Both the position numbers and the translations under genes were made by a program. This document shows positions 17,776 through 26,936 of a DNA stretch of 64,000 nt, piece after piece (within the stretch, counting starts at the first letter, position 1; the number at the start of each line of letters is the position of its first letter). The notes under the pieces are model-generated. The model was given only the letters and a program-made list of their open reading frames with translations. It searched no databases and was not told where the DNA came from. Source of the DNA: G965220305 sp965220305 (GTDB lineage: Bacteria > Chloroflexota > Dehalococcoidia > Lucifugimonadales > UBA3495); contig OZ244817.1 of the NCBI GenBank assembly GCA_965220305.1, forward strand, positions 1,364,001-1,428,000. Direction: 5' to 3'.

Positions 17776-18391
17776 CTACCCCTCCCCGCACTCGGCAACG
17801 TCCGTCGCCGCGATCTCTTCCACCACGCCGCACAATGTCCCGTGAACGCCCTGGATCAACCATTTGGCGGCGGCCCTGGCCCAGCGGTCGGGGTCCAGGG
17901 CGCCCAGCACCCGGTCCCACAATCCCTTGGGCTGGTGGACCGGAATCAGGGCGTGGAAGACGTGGTGGTCGCCCCCGCCGGTGCGGGGTACGACCAGCAC
18001 CAGCAGGTAGCCCTGCTCGGGGTGAAGTTCGGGTTGCTCGTCCAGGGCGGGGTACTCGAAGGTGTACTCCCAGCCCTCGGAGAGCTGTTTCTCGCCGCCC
18101 TTAACACGGTTAGGTGTTGGTGATCCAGTCGCCGGTGTCCGGGTGGTGGATGGAGTAGTAGAGGACGCCGGTCTGGCGGCTGAGGATGGGGCGGGCCACG
18201 AAGTCGCCCTCCTTCTTCCGCTCCACCATCCGCCGGTCCCGGTTGACCGGGGTGATGTTGGCTGTGTCCGGGGACTGGGCCAGGGCCACGCCGCTCATGG
18301 GAACGGCGGCCAGGGCCGTCAGCAGCAGCGCCACCGCCAGGAGAATCAGGCGGCGGGCCTTGCCGGACCTGGGTGCGAAACGCCGGAACAT
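17776..18391 (-). pseudogene. Secreted conjugation-operon protein, probable frameshift
   Basis: Starts at ATG 18391 after GAGAGGAGG with a clear signal peptide (LILLAVALLLTALAAVPMSG then VALAQSP). The mature part begins RRMVERKKEGDFVARPILSR, VLYYSIHHPDTGDW. A stop at 18110 is followed, in a shifted frame, by EKQLSEGWEYTFEYPALDEQ and LVVPRTGGGDHHVFHALI, ending ECGEG at 17776. The open shifted frame runs back through the stop, so one protein with an indel is likelier than two genes. It lies just upstream of the TrbL-like gene. Exact function unknown. Confidence 0.55.
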
Positions 18392-18470
18392 GGCGGCCTC
18401 CTCTCGTTTGGTATGCGAACCGATGTTCGCCAAACCAGTGTGGAGATCCTCATTGCTTCTTCCAACCCCC

Positions 18471-18502
18471 TATAGGGTGGTTCATACGTGAACCACCCTA
18501 TA
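18471..18502. promoter_or_regulatory. 32-bp palindrome upstream of the conjugation genes
   Basis: Perfect 14-bp arms TATAGGGTGGTTCA and TGAACCACCCTATA around TACG. It lies 80 bases upstream of the secreted-protein start, suitable for a repressor operator of the minus-strand transfer operon. A partial copy is at 2078-2101. Confidence 0.75.
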
Positions 18503-18690
18503 AGACCTGACGCGCCACGGCCTCTCTGTGATGTCATAGACGTGTACAGGGATTTGAGTTTGGGGGCAGGGGACTCCGGCGGTCGTGTTCGTAGCTGAAA
18601 TGGGGGAAATCCAGGGGTTGTGGGGCGGAGTCAGGCAACACTTTTGGGGAAGGGCGGGTTCCAGGGCCTTGGGGTAGGGCCAGCTACGAA

Positions 18691-18764
18691 ATGTTCCTCG
18701 TGGAACATGGCGATTTCGGAGGCGATGTTCCACGCCCCTATTGGAAATGTTCCTTGTGGAACAT
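18691..18764. promoter_or_regulatory. parS-like palindromes (two full sites and one half site)
   Basis: ATGTTCCTCGTGGAACAT (18691-18708) and ATGTTCCTTGTGGAACAT (18747-18764) are near-perfect palindromes, with a half site ATGTTCCACG at 18725. They resemble the bacterial parS consensus TGTTTCACGTGAAACA. They sit immediately before an HTH/coiled-coil gene, and a ParB-fold gene is 5.6 kb away. A partition centromere or an autoregulatory operator are both possible. Confidence 0.65.
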
Positions 18765-18783
18765 CAGGACGGAGGTGGCACGG

Positions 18784-19600
18784 ATGATGCGACGTGGTGG
18801 GCCGGGGGATGGCACCCCCAGCCTGGAGAGCCTGCGGGAGCTGCGGCTGCGGGCTTTGCTGAACGACCTGGTGCGTGACCTGGGGCCGGTGAAGGCGGCG
18901 GAGCAGCTGGGCATCGACCGCAAGACCCTGTGGCGCAGCGAGGGGGCGGGCGAGATGTCGCCGCGCTTGATCGAAGCGTTGGAGCGGTTGCTGCTGGAGC
19001 GGGCGGCGGCGGACTGCGAGCGGGTCAGGGCGCTGGAGGAGCGGGTTGCCGGGTTGGAGCGGCAGTTGGCGGCGGCGCTGGCGGCGGTGAACAGCAGCGA
19101 CGGCGGGGACGTGGACGGCGTGGTGGTCGCGGCCCTGCGGGAGGAGTTTGCCGAGGGCCTGCGCCGGTTGGAGCGGCGGCTGGAACGGCGGGGCGCGGAG
19201 CCGGAAGCAGCGTCCGGCGGGTCCCGTGTGGGCCATCAGTTCCCGGCGGCGTTACCCCGACGTGGTTACGTGGGAGCCTGCCGATGACGATGAACAGGTG
19301 TATGGCGCAGCCTGGCCTCTGGTGGACGAATGGCGCAGCTTGTGGGCCGGGCATTCGCCCACGGGCCGGGGCCTGGCGTGGGTGTCAAGGCGGGAGCGGA
19401 TTCTGGAGCTGGAGGTGGCGATGCTGGAGGAGCATGGGCTGACCCTGCCCCAGGAGACCACGCCGCTGCGGGGCCTGGACCGGGGCGAGCAATTGAACTG
19501 GCGGGTGCGGGAGATGGCGGGGGTCCGGCGTAAAAGGGCCAGGCTGGAGCTGCTGCGCTGGGCGCGGCGGGTGCTGACCCTGGGGCTGTGGCGGAGGTAG
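18784..19600 (+). pseudogene. HTH and coiled-coil protein with frameshift
   Basis: Start ATG 18784 or 18787 behind GGAGG. The first part has a HTH-like region (GPVKAAEQLGIDRKTLWRSE) and a long leucine-rich coiled coil (ERVRALEERVAGLERQLAAA). Near 19225 the frame changes and continues as RRRYPDVVTWEPADDDEQVY, then RRERILELEVAMLEEHGL, to 19600. The joined product is about 271 residues. Directly downstream of parS-like sites, it may be a segregation or replication-control protein. Confidence 0.55.
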
Positions 19601-19628
19601 GTGGTAACGGCGCTGGCGCTGGCGGGGC

Positions 19629-20738
19629 TTACTGATTCCTCTGTTTACGGAACCACTCGTTCAGTTCTGCCCACTCCTGTTGTCGTTGGTCCTGTTCCTG
19701 CCGGTGCTTTTGCTCCTGTTGCTCCCGAAGCTCCTGCTGCTGGCGCTCCAACTCCTGTTGTGCAAGTTGCCGCTGCTGCTCCCGGTTGACGAAGTAGCAC
19801 GCGGTCTGCTGGCACCGGTCGGGGTAATAGCATTCCCTGTCGGGGTTGTTGGGGCACATGACCCTCTCGGCTTCCTCCAGGCAGGCGGGGCATTGGTTGG
19901 TCCTTCGGTAGTCGAGATATTCCCCGTGGGTCAGGCAGCAGTATGTGGCACATTTATCGCAGGGGCCGTAATTCTGCCTCTCGGTTCTGAGGAGATTGAA
20001 CCTGTCGTGGAAGGGGTCCATGTACAGGTACCAGTTCCCCTGCATCTGGTCGCAACCGGTGCAAATGTTCGCCAGGTGCTTTTCTCTAGCGGTTGCGCTG
20101 AACCTCCTTTCCAGCGTGACGCCGTTCGCTTGGGCAAACTCTATCTCCTCCGTGGTGAAGTAGTCCTGCCGCAGACTTTCCCCGTCTTTGTACCCTATGG
20201 CCACGTTGACGTTCTTCCCGCAATGCCAGCAGTCCGTGGTTCTGATCGCGACCGTCCTTAGCGGCAACGGGGCTCCGCACTCTTTGCACGGCGGCTTGCG
20301 GCACAGCAGGTTGTGGGCGTCGATCTGAATGCGCCCTTCCGCAAGCTCTCTCAGTCTTGCCTTAATCGTCAGGGATGCGTCCAGGGCCTTGTTCCTTCTC
20401 CTGCCGGTGAATTCTCTTTCCGCCCTGAGATGTACTTCAACTATCTCAAGGCCGTTGGCCAGGGCGTACTCATGGACGTTGCTCTCGGGTGCGTGGCTGT
20501 CCACGACTTCGATGAATCTCCTGGGGTGTCCATTCCGGTCCAGCAGGCTCAGGTCGGGCCACACTGTCCCGACCCGCTGTTCTCTTTGAACGCCGGCTAT
20601 TCCCTCTACCAGGTTGAGCGTCAGGCCCTCAGAGCACTGGTTGCAGTCCGCCCTGGCTTCGAGAACCCCACCCATGTTGGCAATGACAATTCTCTCGATG
20701 ATGGAAATTGCTTGTTGATGCGGTGTCAGCTTCGGCAT
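19629..20738 (-). CDS. CoiA-like PD-(D/E)XK nuclease with zinc-binding middle and Gln-rich coiled-coil tail
   Basis: A 369-residue protein. The N-terminal third resembles CoiA/restriction-type nucleases: WPDLSLLDRNGHPRRFIEVV then ALANGLEIVEVHL, giving the D..E-x-V pattern. The middle carries many CxxC pairs (CKECGAPLPL, CWHCG, CTGCDQM, CDKCATYCC, CPACLEE), so several zinc sites are likely. The last 70 residues are Gln/Glu-rich coiled coil (REQQRQLAQQELERQQQEL). Likely acts on DNA during transfer or defence; function inferred. Confidence 0.65.
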   Translation of the reverse strand: MPKLTPHQQAISIIERIVIANMGGVLEARADCNQCSEGLTLNLVEGIAGVQREQRVGTVWPDLSLLDRNGHPRRFIEVVDSHAPESNVHEYALANGLEIVEVHLRAEREFTGRRRNKALDASLTIKARLRELAEGRIQIDAHNLLCRKPPCKECGAPLPLRTVAIRTTDCWHCGKNVNVAIGYKDGESLRQDYFTTEEIEFAQANGVTLERRFSATAREKHLANICTGCDQMQGNWYLYMDPFHDRFNLLRTERQNYGPCDKCATYCCLTHGEYLDYRRTNQCPACLEEAERVMCPNNPDRECYYPDRCQQTACYFVNREQQRQLAQQELERQQQELREQQEQKHRQEQDQRQQEWAELNEWFRKQRNQ

Positions 20739-21811
20739 ACGTCGGCTTTCTGTTCTTGGTTGTGCTCGCGTCGTCGTGCTTTTTGGCCCGGTACTCTCAT
20801 TGGTCGATGGAAGCGACGTGCTGGTTCTATGCTTGGTTGGACTGCCCCCGGCCAGTTCGCTGCCAGCATTCTAGCACCAGTCAAGCCCCAGGCAGAGCAT
20901 CAGCAGGCCCGCACTTAGATTTTAGGTCAAAAAAAGGCAACACTTTGGGCGCCGGGGCTGTGAAGGTATTGCCAGCGCCTCAGGCCAGGCCGGATACTTG
21001 ATTGCGTTGTCAGGCTTTTTCCAGCGTTTCCCGCCCTAGAAACCTGGAGGGTCCCGTCCCTGGACTCGGGACCGGGCGCATAGGATCGAGCCCTGCTCTC
21101 CGAACGTCCGCCCAAGATGGATTGACCTGAAGGATTGAGCCTTGCTCTCCCGATGGGCGTCTGCAAGGGATATCGCTGAGGCATTGGAGTGTTTAGCTCC
21201 TTCGCACCAGCCGGTTGCCCCAACCCATCGAAGCGCACCGTGCGCTTCACCTGGAACCCCACCCAAGGCGGAATCTCAAACCAGCGGCGCATCATATCGT
21301 TGAGGAGGTGGCAACCAGACCCAGGACGGTACCCCCGGAACCCATCCCACAGCACAACCCAGTTCCAGAAGACCTATAATTAAGGAGGTATCGGCTAGAC
21401 CCAGCAAGGTAGCCCTGGATTCCCTTTCCACAGCGGAGCGGCCAACTCGCTTCGCATTCTTCCCACTGCGGTTGGAACGGCTCTCGCCCTCCGGCCGCTT
21501 TGCAATGCCCTGCGGAATGGCTCCTCAACAGCAGTAGCCGGTCCGCAGCTCCAACACGCTCCGGTCGCACTGCAACAGCAGGCCGGAAGCTTACCGTTTC
21601 AACTGCAACGCAGACTCCGTTGCCCGGACTGCGTTCCTCTCCTTTCCCCTCTCTCAGCAGCTTCCCAGGAATAACACCCTGGCCGAGCTGCGTCTTGCTC
21701 CAACCCCAACCCGGCGTTCTCCGTTGCGGTGTCAGTCCCAGGGCGGAGTGCGTCCGGCGCCGGGCGGTAGACCCGTTTCCCAACGTCATTCACAAAACCA
21801 AGGAGGTGCGT
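20739..21811. other. Long intergenic region with degenerate repeats
   Basis: No credible gene. Two diverged direct repeats are visible: AGGATCGAGCCCTGCTCTCC (21081) with AGGATTGAGCCTTGCTCTCC (21131), and a second pair starting near 21303 and 21383 (GAGGAGGTGGCAACCAGACC versus AAGGAGGTATCGGCTAGACC). Possibly an origin or regulatory region; nothing decisive. Confidence 0.45.
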
Positions 21812-22129
21812 ATGGGCATCAAGGACAGACTCGTCCAACTCAAGGCTGCGGCGGTCAGCGTCGTCCGCTTCATCAAGCGGCACAAGCGGGCTTCGATTAC
21901 GGTAGCGGTCGTGCTGCTCATCGCCGGGCCGCTGCTGACCGGGACCGGCGGCGAGACCTTCTTCTTCAACCTGGTGGGCCTGGGCATCGTCGCCCTGGTG
22001 GTGCGGCGGATCGTACGGGCCAACGAGCGGAAGCAGGCACGTCAGGTCAATTGCCGGTGCCACTGCCACCGGCAGCAACGGCGGCAACAACAGACGGCTA
22101 CACAGCAACAGCACGGAGGCACTCCATGA
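21812..22129 (+). CDS. Small membrane protein
   Basis: A 105-residue protein from ATG 21812 behind AAGGAGG. It has a basic N-terminus, two hydrophobic helices (ASITVAVVLLIAGPLLTG and FNLVGLGIVALVVRRIV), and a Gln/Arg/His-rich tail including CRCHCH. The stop overlaps the next start (ATGA). Function unknown; the operon suggests a part in element maintenance. Confidence 0.65.
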   Translation: MGIKDRLVQLKAAAVSVVRFIKRHKRASITVAVVLLIAGPLLTGTGGETFFFNLVGLGIVALVVRRIVRANERKQARQVNCRCHCHRQQRRQQQTATQQQHGGTP

Positions 22130-22566
22130 CGACGATTACCCTGGATACCCCCACACCTACAGGGACGCTGGAAGACCTGGTGGACCGGCTGCTGGCGGCC
22201 CTGTTCCTACCGTCACCGGAACCTGCGCCCAGCCTCGCCAAGACTGTCCACGAGGCGCGACTGCTGCGGCAGACCGGAGATCCGGACGGGGCGCTGGCAG
22301 GTGTTGACACGGCCAACGCCACCGACGCACAACTCCGGTGGCTCTACACCGAGTGGCTGGACATCGCCCGGCGCCGGTTCGCTGGCAGAGGGGTCATGCT
22401 CTACAGCCCCGCCACCGGCAGGGCGGCGGCGCTGGTTCCCAAGGGCGAAGGCAGCCTGGAAACGGTGGCGGTTCTGGGATTGCGCTGGCCGGTGGGCAAG
22501 TTGGTATCCAAGCGCAGCCTGCGGGGGCTGAAATCCTTGGCGAAAGGGGGTGCGGCATGGTCGTAG
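22126..22566 (+). CDS. Hypothetical protein
   Basis: A 146-residue protein coupled to both neighbours: its ATG overlaps the previous stop by 4 bases and its end overlaps the primase start by 10. Visible segments are helical (LEDLVDRLLAALFLPSPEPA, KTVHEARLLRQTGDPDGALA) followed by a beta-rich end (GVMLYSPATGRAAALVPKGE). No family recognised. Confidence 0.6.
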   Translation: MTTITLDTPTPTGTLEDLVDRLLAALFLPSPEPAPSLAKTVHEARLLRQTGDPDGALAGVDTANATDAQLRWLYTEWLDIARRRFAGRGVMLYSPATGRAAALVPKGEGSLETVAVLGLRWPVGKLVSKRSLRGLKSLAKGGAAWS

Positions 22567-22730
22567 CCAACCGGACAGTGGACTTGCGGGAACTCAAGGC
22601 CTGCCATCCCCTGGGCGACGCGGTGGAGGCCGCCGGTATCGCGCTCCGGGGCAAGGGCCGGGTGCGCCAGGGCGTCTGCCCCTTTCACCGGGAAGCGGAG
22701 GGCAGCTGTGCGCCGCGTCACGCGGCATAG
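22557..22730 (+). pseudogene. DNA primase (CHC2 type) N-terminal fragment interrupted by a group II intron
   Basis: ELKACHPLGDAVEAAGIALR, then VRQGVCPFHREAEGS, match the N-terminal CHC2 zinc finger of DnaG-like primases. The homology stops at about 22707, where the sequence turns into a group II intron 5' end (GTGCGCC). The remaining codons to the stop at 22730 are intron sequence. The rest of the primase is absent, so this is a 50-codon remnant. Confidence 0.75.
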
Positions 22731-24000
22731 GATACCCGGCCCAGTCGGGAGAGATTCGGAGGAAATCTCTGGGCCAACCGACCTACCTTGAGGCGAAAGC
22801 CAAGGGGGACAACAGCATGTCGGTAAAGCGGCTACAGCCCCAAAGCGTTGTAGGGCTGGTTCCGCAAGGCCCGCGCGATACGGTGAAGGCTGGATTGCCT
22901 GAACCCCAGTTGCCAGATGGTGCTCTCGGCACCCGCCGGTAGAACGCTTGTAACCCGGCGCCACTCATTGCATCGGACTGAAGCTGCGTCCGACGCACCT
23001 CCGATGAGTGGGCGTTGACCAATGAGGTCAATCCAAGGCGACGAACGGGGCACCTAAGTCGCGCTAGAACGTCCTATGCCGATGACCTACGGGCAAGGAA
23101 TGCGGTTGCTTGCGCAGCACATCATAGGCCCAACCACAACACGGTGACAAAGATCAGTCTCAGCACGCTGAAGCCGATCAAGAAGCCAATCCAACGCAGC
23201 AGCGATCCGAAAGGATGGCCTCGTGTGGCCTGCGGACGGGACAGCCATCGGCCTAGCCCAATACCACCGCCGACCACCACGCTAAGGACCACATCATATA
23301 ACAGGAGAGCTATTGCTGGGTTCGTTGTGAATTCCATGCTGTGGAGTATGACCGCGCTCAATTCCCAAAGTCAACGGAACGCGGGATGGCCTACGGGGGG
23401 AGACCCCTATGGTCACGGAGTCCTCGTAGTAGTCCGAGCCGGGGAAAGCCCGGCACATGGCGAAGGAGGACAGGTGGTTCTGACGGAATACGACAGAGAG
23501 GTATGCAGAATGCAAGACGCCGAAACTGTACTGAACGTCTTACGCGAACGCGGAGAACGAGGATTGCCGCTGGAGAACACCTATCGGCTGCTTTACAACC
23601 GGAACCTTTACCTGCGGGCCTACGGTCGTATCTACTCAAACCAGGGAGCCACGACCAAGGGAGTAACCGCAGAGACCATGGACGGTATGTCACTGGCGAA
23701 AATCGACCGCATCATCGAAGCCTTGCGCTACGAGCGGTTCCGGTGGACGCCGGTGCGACGGGTCAACATTCCCAAGCCTAACGGCAAGACCCGCGCCCTG
23801 GGTATACCGACGGGGCCGGACAAGCTGCTGCAAGAGGTCATCCGGATGATTCTGGAAGCCTACTACGAGCCGCAGTTTTCCGACCGCTCCCATGGCTTTC
23901 GGCCCGGCCGGGGTTGCCACACCGCATTGAGCGAAGTGGCGCATACCTGGACGGGAGTCCGCTGGTTCGTCGAGGGAGACACCAAGGGGTGTTTCGACAT
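22708..24000 (+). mobile_element. Group II intron, 3' part missing
   Basis: Begins GTGCGCC right after the primase fragment. It shows typical domain I-type sequence (GAGGCGAAAGCCAAGGGGGA) and the motif upstream of the intron ORF (GCCGGGGAAAGCCCGGCACA, then TGGCGAAGGAGGACAGGTGG). The intron-encoded reverse transcriptase starts inside it. No catalytic domain V or 3' end is found because the sequence switches to a Rad52-like gene near 24000. The right boundary is approximate. Confidence 0.78.
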
Positions 24001-24679
24001 CCTCTGGGACAGCCTCCCCGCCTCGGTCACCGAGAAGCTGGCCCAACCCCTCGACGCCAGCCTGGTCTCCCAGCGCAAGGGCCGGGGCAACCGCTCCTTC
24101 TCCTACGTCGAGGGCCGCACCGTCATCGACCAGGCCAACCGCATCTTCGGATTCGGCGGCTGGGGCCACGAGGTGGTGGGGGACGTGCTGCTCAGGGAGC
24201 TGGACCAGGTGAACACGCAGACCGGCGAGGTCAAGCGCATCCGGGCCTACTCCGCCACGGTGAAGATCACCGTACCGGGAGCGCCCTCCCGAACCGACGT
24301 GGGCTTCCAGCCGGTCTCCGACGAGACCGCCGAGGGGCACGAAACGGCGTTCAAGGGAGCGGTGACGGACGGGCTGAAGCGGGCGATGCGCACCTTCGGG
24401 CCGCAGTTCGGCAACGCGCTCTACGGCGACGTGGCGGGCCAGCCTGGCGGCGGCGGCGGAGACACCCTGGCCCCGGCCCTGCGCAAGACCCTGCTGGACC
24501 TGGGGGTCAGCCAGGGCTTCGACGAGGAGCGGGTGCGGCAGGCGGTGCGGGGTCAGACCGGCAGGGACCTGGACGAGCTGCCCGCCTCGGAGCTCACGCC
24601 CCTGGTGGAGCGGGCCGCCCGCAAGGTGCAGCAACGGCAGGATGCGGAGGCGGGTCAAAACAGCGGCGCCGAGCAGTAG
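23474..24679 (+). CDS. Chimeric ORF: group II intron reverse transcriptase N-terminus fused in frame to Rad52-like annealing protein
   Basis: About 401 residues from GTG 23474 behind AAGGAGG. Residues 1-175 are a LtrA-type reverse transcriptase: RRVNIPKPNGKTRALGIPTG, SHGFRPGRGCHTAL and FVEGDTKGCFD, the block holding the first catalytic Asp. The YADD block, thumb and maturase are absent. From about residue 178 the protein is a Rad52/Rad22-like single-strand annealing protein: FSYVEGRTVIDQANRIFGFG, GWGHEVVGDVLL, GAVTDGLKRAMRTFGPQFGN. A 3' deletion of the intron, the rest of the primase and the rad52 start explains it, or an assembly join. The Rad52 part looks complete from its core and could still act with the SSB downstream. 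Confidence 0.82.
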   Translation: MVLTEYDREVCRMQDAETVLNVLRERGERGLPLENTYRLLYNRNLYLRAYGRIYSNQGATTKGVTAETMDGMSLAKIDRIIEALRYERFRWTPVRRVNIPKPNGKTRALGIPTGPDKLLQEVIRMILEAYYEPQFSDRSHGFRPGRGCHTALSEVAHTWTGVRWFVEGDTKGCFDILWDSLPASVTEKLAQPLDASLVSQRKGRGNRSFSYVEGRTVIDQANRIFGFGGWGHEVVGDVLLRELDQVNTQTGEVKRIRAYSATVKITVPGAPSRTDVGFQPVSDETAEGHETAFKGAVTDGLKRAMRTFGPQFGNALYGDVAGQPGGGGGDTLAPALRKTLLDLGVSQGFDEERVRQAVRGQTGRDLDELPASELTPLVERAARKVQQRQDAEAGQNSGAEQ

Positions 24680-24712
24680 GACCCCCGACCCACCGGCAAC
24701 TAACCAGGCGAC

Positions 24713-24740
24713 GGGGCCGTCTCCACAGCGGGGCGGCCCC
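24713..24740 (+). repeat. Intergenic hairpin 1 (GGGGCCG/CGGCCCC)
   Basis: Stem GGGGCCG against CGGCCCC, then GCTTCTCATTTACAGG, 34 bases before the next ATG. Member of a family of similar hairpins in this operon. Confidence 0.75.
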
Positions 24741-24773
24741 GCTTCTCATTTACAGGACCAAGGAGGCAAAGCA

Positions 24774-25093
24774 ATGACCGGAACCAGGATGCACACGCCC
24801 TGGGGCTACCCCCAGGACATCGAGGAACTGGCCGAGGGGTCTGGCGGGTCTCCACCGCCAGCCACGGCGGGCTAAAGCTGAGCCGGGAGCGGTGGGAGGA
24901 GCTGCCCGACCTGGTCAGGGACTCCTTCCTCACGCCGACCTACGCGGAAGAGGACTGCGAGGAACCCATCGTCAGGACGCTGCTGGGCCTGGGCGACGAA
25001 AGGGATAGGGAGTTCGCCCTCAAGGTGGCGGGCTGTTTCGACCGCTACGCCCCGGCGCTGCCCTACCTGCGAGAAAAGGGAGGACAGGTATGA
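24774..25093 (+). pseudogene. DUF7007-like protein with one frameshift
   Basis: ATG 24774 behind AAGGAGG. It begins MHTPWGYPQDIEELAEG and, after a one-base shift at the GGGG near 24838, continues VWRVSTASHGGLKLSRERWE and YAEEDCEEPIVRTLLGLG. This TPWG.../STASHGG/EEDC pattern is that of the DUF7007 proteins on mobile elements. The joined product is about 106 residues; its stop overlaps the next ATG (ATGA). Function unknown. Confidence 0.68.
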
Positions 25094-25494
25094 GCGACGG
25101 CACCGCTACCCGGCCCAGGCCCTGCAGCCTGCCCAGCGCCACCACCAAGCTCCAAACCGAGTACGGCAACCTCTACGTCACCGTCTGTCTGGACGAAGAC
25201 GGAGCGCCCTTCGAGGTCTTCGGCTCTCTGGGCAAGGCCGGCAGCCTCCAGCACGGGGTCACCGAGTTGGCCTGCCGCCTGGTGTCCCTGCACCTGCGGC
25301 GCGGTACGCCGCTGGACGAGATCGTGGACCAGTGCCAGGGCATAAGCGAAATGCAGCCCTGGCCCAACGTGATGGAGGACGGGAGCACGGTGTACGTGCG
25401 CGGCCTCGGAGATGGAATCGCCCTCATCCTGCGGGGCCACCTGGGGGACCGGGAGGAGGTGGCAGCGGAAGAACTCAAGCTGGCCGCCGACTGA
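25090..25494 (+). CDS. TSCPD-domain protein
   Basis: A 134-residue protein, nearly all one TSCPD domain, as found at the C-terminus of B12-dependent ribonucleotide reductases: TEYGNLYVTVCLDEDGAPFE, VFGSLGKAGSLQHGVTELAC, RLVSLHLRRGTPLDEIVDQC. The usual Thr-Ser-Cys-Pro-Asp lead is not kept, so only the fold is shared. Stand-alone versions are common on plasmids of this kind. Coupled to the upstream gene by ATGA. Confidence 0.75.
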   Translation: MSDGTATRPRPCSLPSATTKLQTEYGNLYVTVCLDEDGAPFEVFGSLGKAGSLQHGVTELACRLVSLHLRRGTPLDEIVDQCQGISEMQPWPNVMEDGSTVYVRGLGDGIALILRGHLGDREEVAAEELKLAAD

Positions 25495-25526
25495 GAGAAA
25501 GCAACGGACCTGGATAAGGCAAACAC

Positions 25527-25554
25527 GGGGCCGTCTCCCACGGGGAGCGGCCCC
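25527..25554 (+). repeat. Intergenic hairpin 2 (GGGGCCG/CGGCCCC)
   Basis: Preceded by AACAC like copies 3 and 4; ends 32 bases before the next ATG. Confidence 0.75.
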
Positions 25555-25585
25555 GCTCTCATTTAGATCAACAGGAGTAAAGGAA

Positions 25586-26646
25586 ATGACCACGACGATT
25601 GACACGAAGGAAGCCATCTACTCGCGGCCCAACGCCCGCTTCGATGCGGACGGGACGCTGGAAATCCGGGCATCGGCGGTGGGGAACTGCCGCCGCGCCC
25701 TCTGGTACGAGGCCAACGAATACCCGGTCACCAACGCGCGTACCGAGGGGTCCCTGACGGTGCTGGAGGCGGGCAACGCCCTGGAGCCGGTGGTGCTCCG
25801 GGCCATGCGGCGGACCGGCTGGGACATCACCCCCGCCGACCGGGACAACCCCCAGAGTGTCTCCCTGCGCCTCGGCCCGACGCTGGTGGTTACCGGCCAC
25901 GTGGACGCCACCGGCGTCGTCCCCATCTTCGGAGACCAGCCCAGCGTGATCGAAATCAAGACCCGGGGCCGGAAGCCTACAAGCGTTGGCGGACCCTGGG
26001 GGCGGAACGCAGCCACCCGGAGTCGGTGGCCCAGGCGGCCTTCTACTCCTACGGGACCTTCGGGGAGGCGCGGGACGTGGTGATCGCCACCATGGACACC
26101 AGCTCCAGGCAGTGGGACTTCGAGGTGATACCCGCCGGGCGGGTCGCCACCGCCTTCCACCGGGCCTGTGAGCGGCTGGGGACAATCGGCGCCCACCACC
26201 TGCTGCACGGGCGGGACTCGCAAGCCCTGCCGGAGCGGGACTTCCAGGCCGGGGACTGGCAGTGCAAACGCTGCCCCTTCCTCAACACCTGCCTGCCCGG
26301 TTCGGCGGCGGTGGCTGAGGAACCCGAAGAGGAACCCGCCGAGGACGCCGAGCCGGTTAGCCACGAGGAGGCGCAGGCGGCGCTCCGAGAGTGCGAAAAC
26401 GCCCAGGAAATGCTGAAGGCGATTGAAGAGGACAAGCAGTGGGCGCTGGGGATGCTGCGGGCCTGGCTCAAACAGCGGGGCAAGGACAAGGCCAAGCTGG
26501 AGGGCCGGGAGAAGACCCGCACCGTGGGGATGGTGAAGTCCACCCGCTACTCGGTTGACCACAAGCGGCTGAACGCCATGCTGGACCCGGAGACCAGGGC
26601 GGGCATCGTCACCGAGAACGTCTCCGAGTACCTGCGGGTCAGCTAG
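25586..26646 (+). pseudogene. Cas4/RecB-like PD-(D/E)XK exonuclease with one frameshift
   Basis: ATG 25586 behind AGGAG. The nuclease core is clear: GHVDATG (Asp), VIEIKTRG (Glu-x-Lys), a first Cys in SAVGNCRRALWYEA and a later cluster CKRCPFLNTC, together the pattern of an iron-sulphur Cas4/AddB-type nuclease. At about 25969 (GGGGCC) one base shift is needed to go from EIKTRG into PEAYKRWRTLGAERSHPESV and the second half, which ends with a helical region (EEAQAALRECENAQEMLKAI). Likely processes DNA ends together with the Rad52-like protein and SSB. Confidence 0.75.
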
Positions 26647-26856
26647 AAACTCGGACGGAAACCCCGATTCTCCACAAGCCGTCGTTTTCTCAGAGTCGAT
26701 TATCGATGTAACAGTGAGTTATTGAAACCGTATTACATACACTATTATGCCGTATAAGACTAGAATACGTCTGATTGGCGTATCGGGAAACCCGGCCAAT
26801 GGCTTTCCGGCCAGACTTCTAGGGCAACCCTGGCGCTCTCGCACGGGAGTGCGACA

Positions 26857-26890
26857 CGGGGCCGCTTTCCTCTACCGGAAGGCGGTCCCG
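26857..26890 (+). repeat. Intergenic hairpin 3
   Basis: CGGGGCCGC... pairs with ..GGCGGTCCCG, with an inner stem CCGGAAGG-like region; 46 bases before the SSB start. One arm mismatch relative to copies 1, 2 and 4. Confidence 0.65.
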
Positions 26891-26936
26891 CAATCCAACG
26901 GCAACCTCAATTTACAACCTAACGGGAGGAAGCATC

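Noticed and set aside
23122..23361. Minus-strand frame inside the intron
   Set aside because: Lies in group II intron RNA-coding sequence and has hydrophobic but featureless content.
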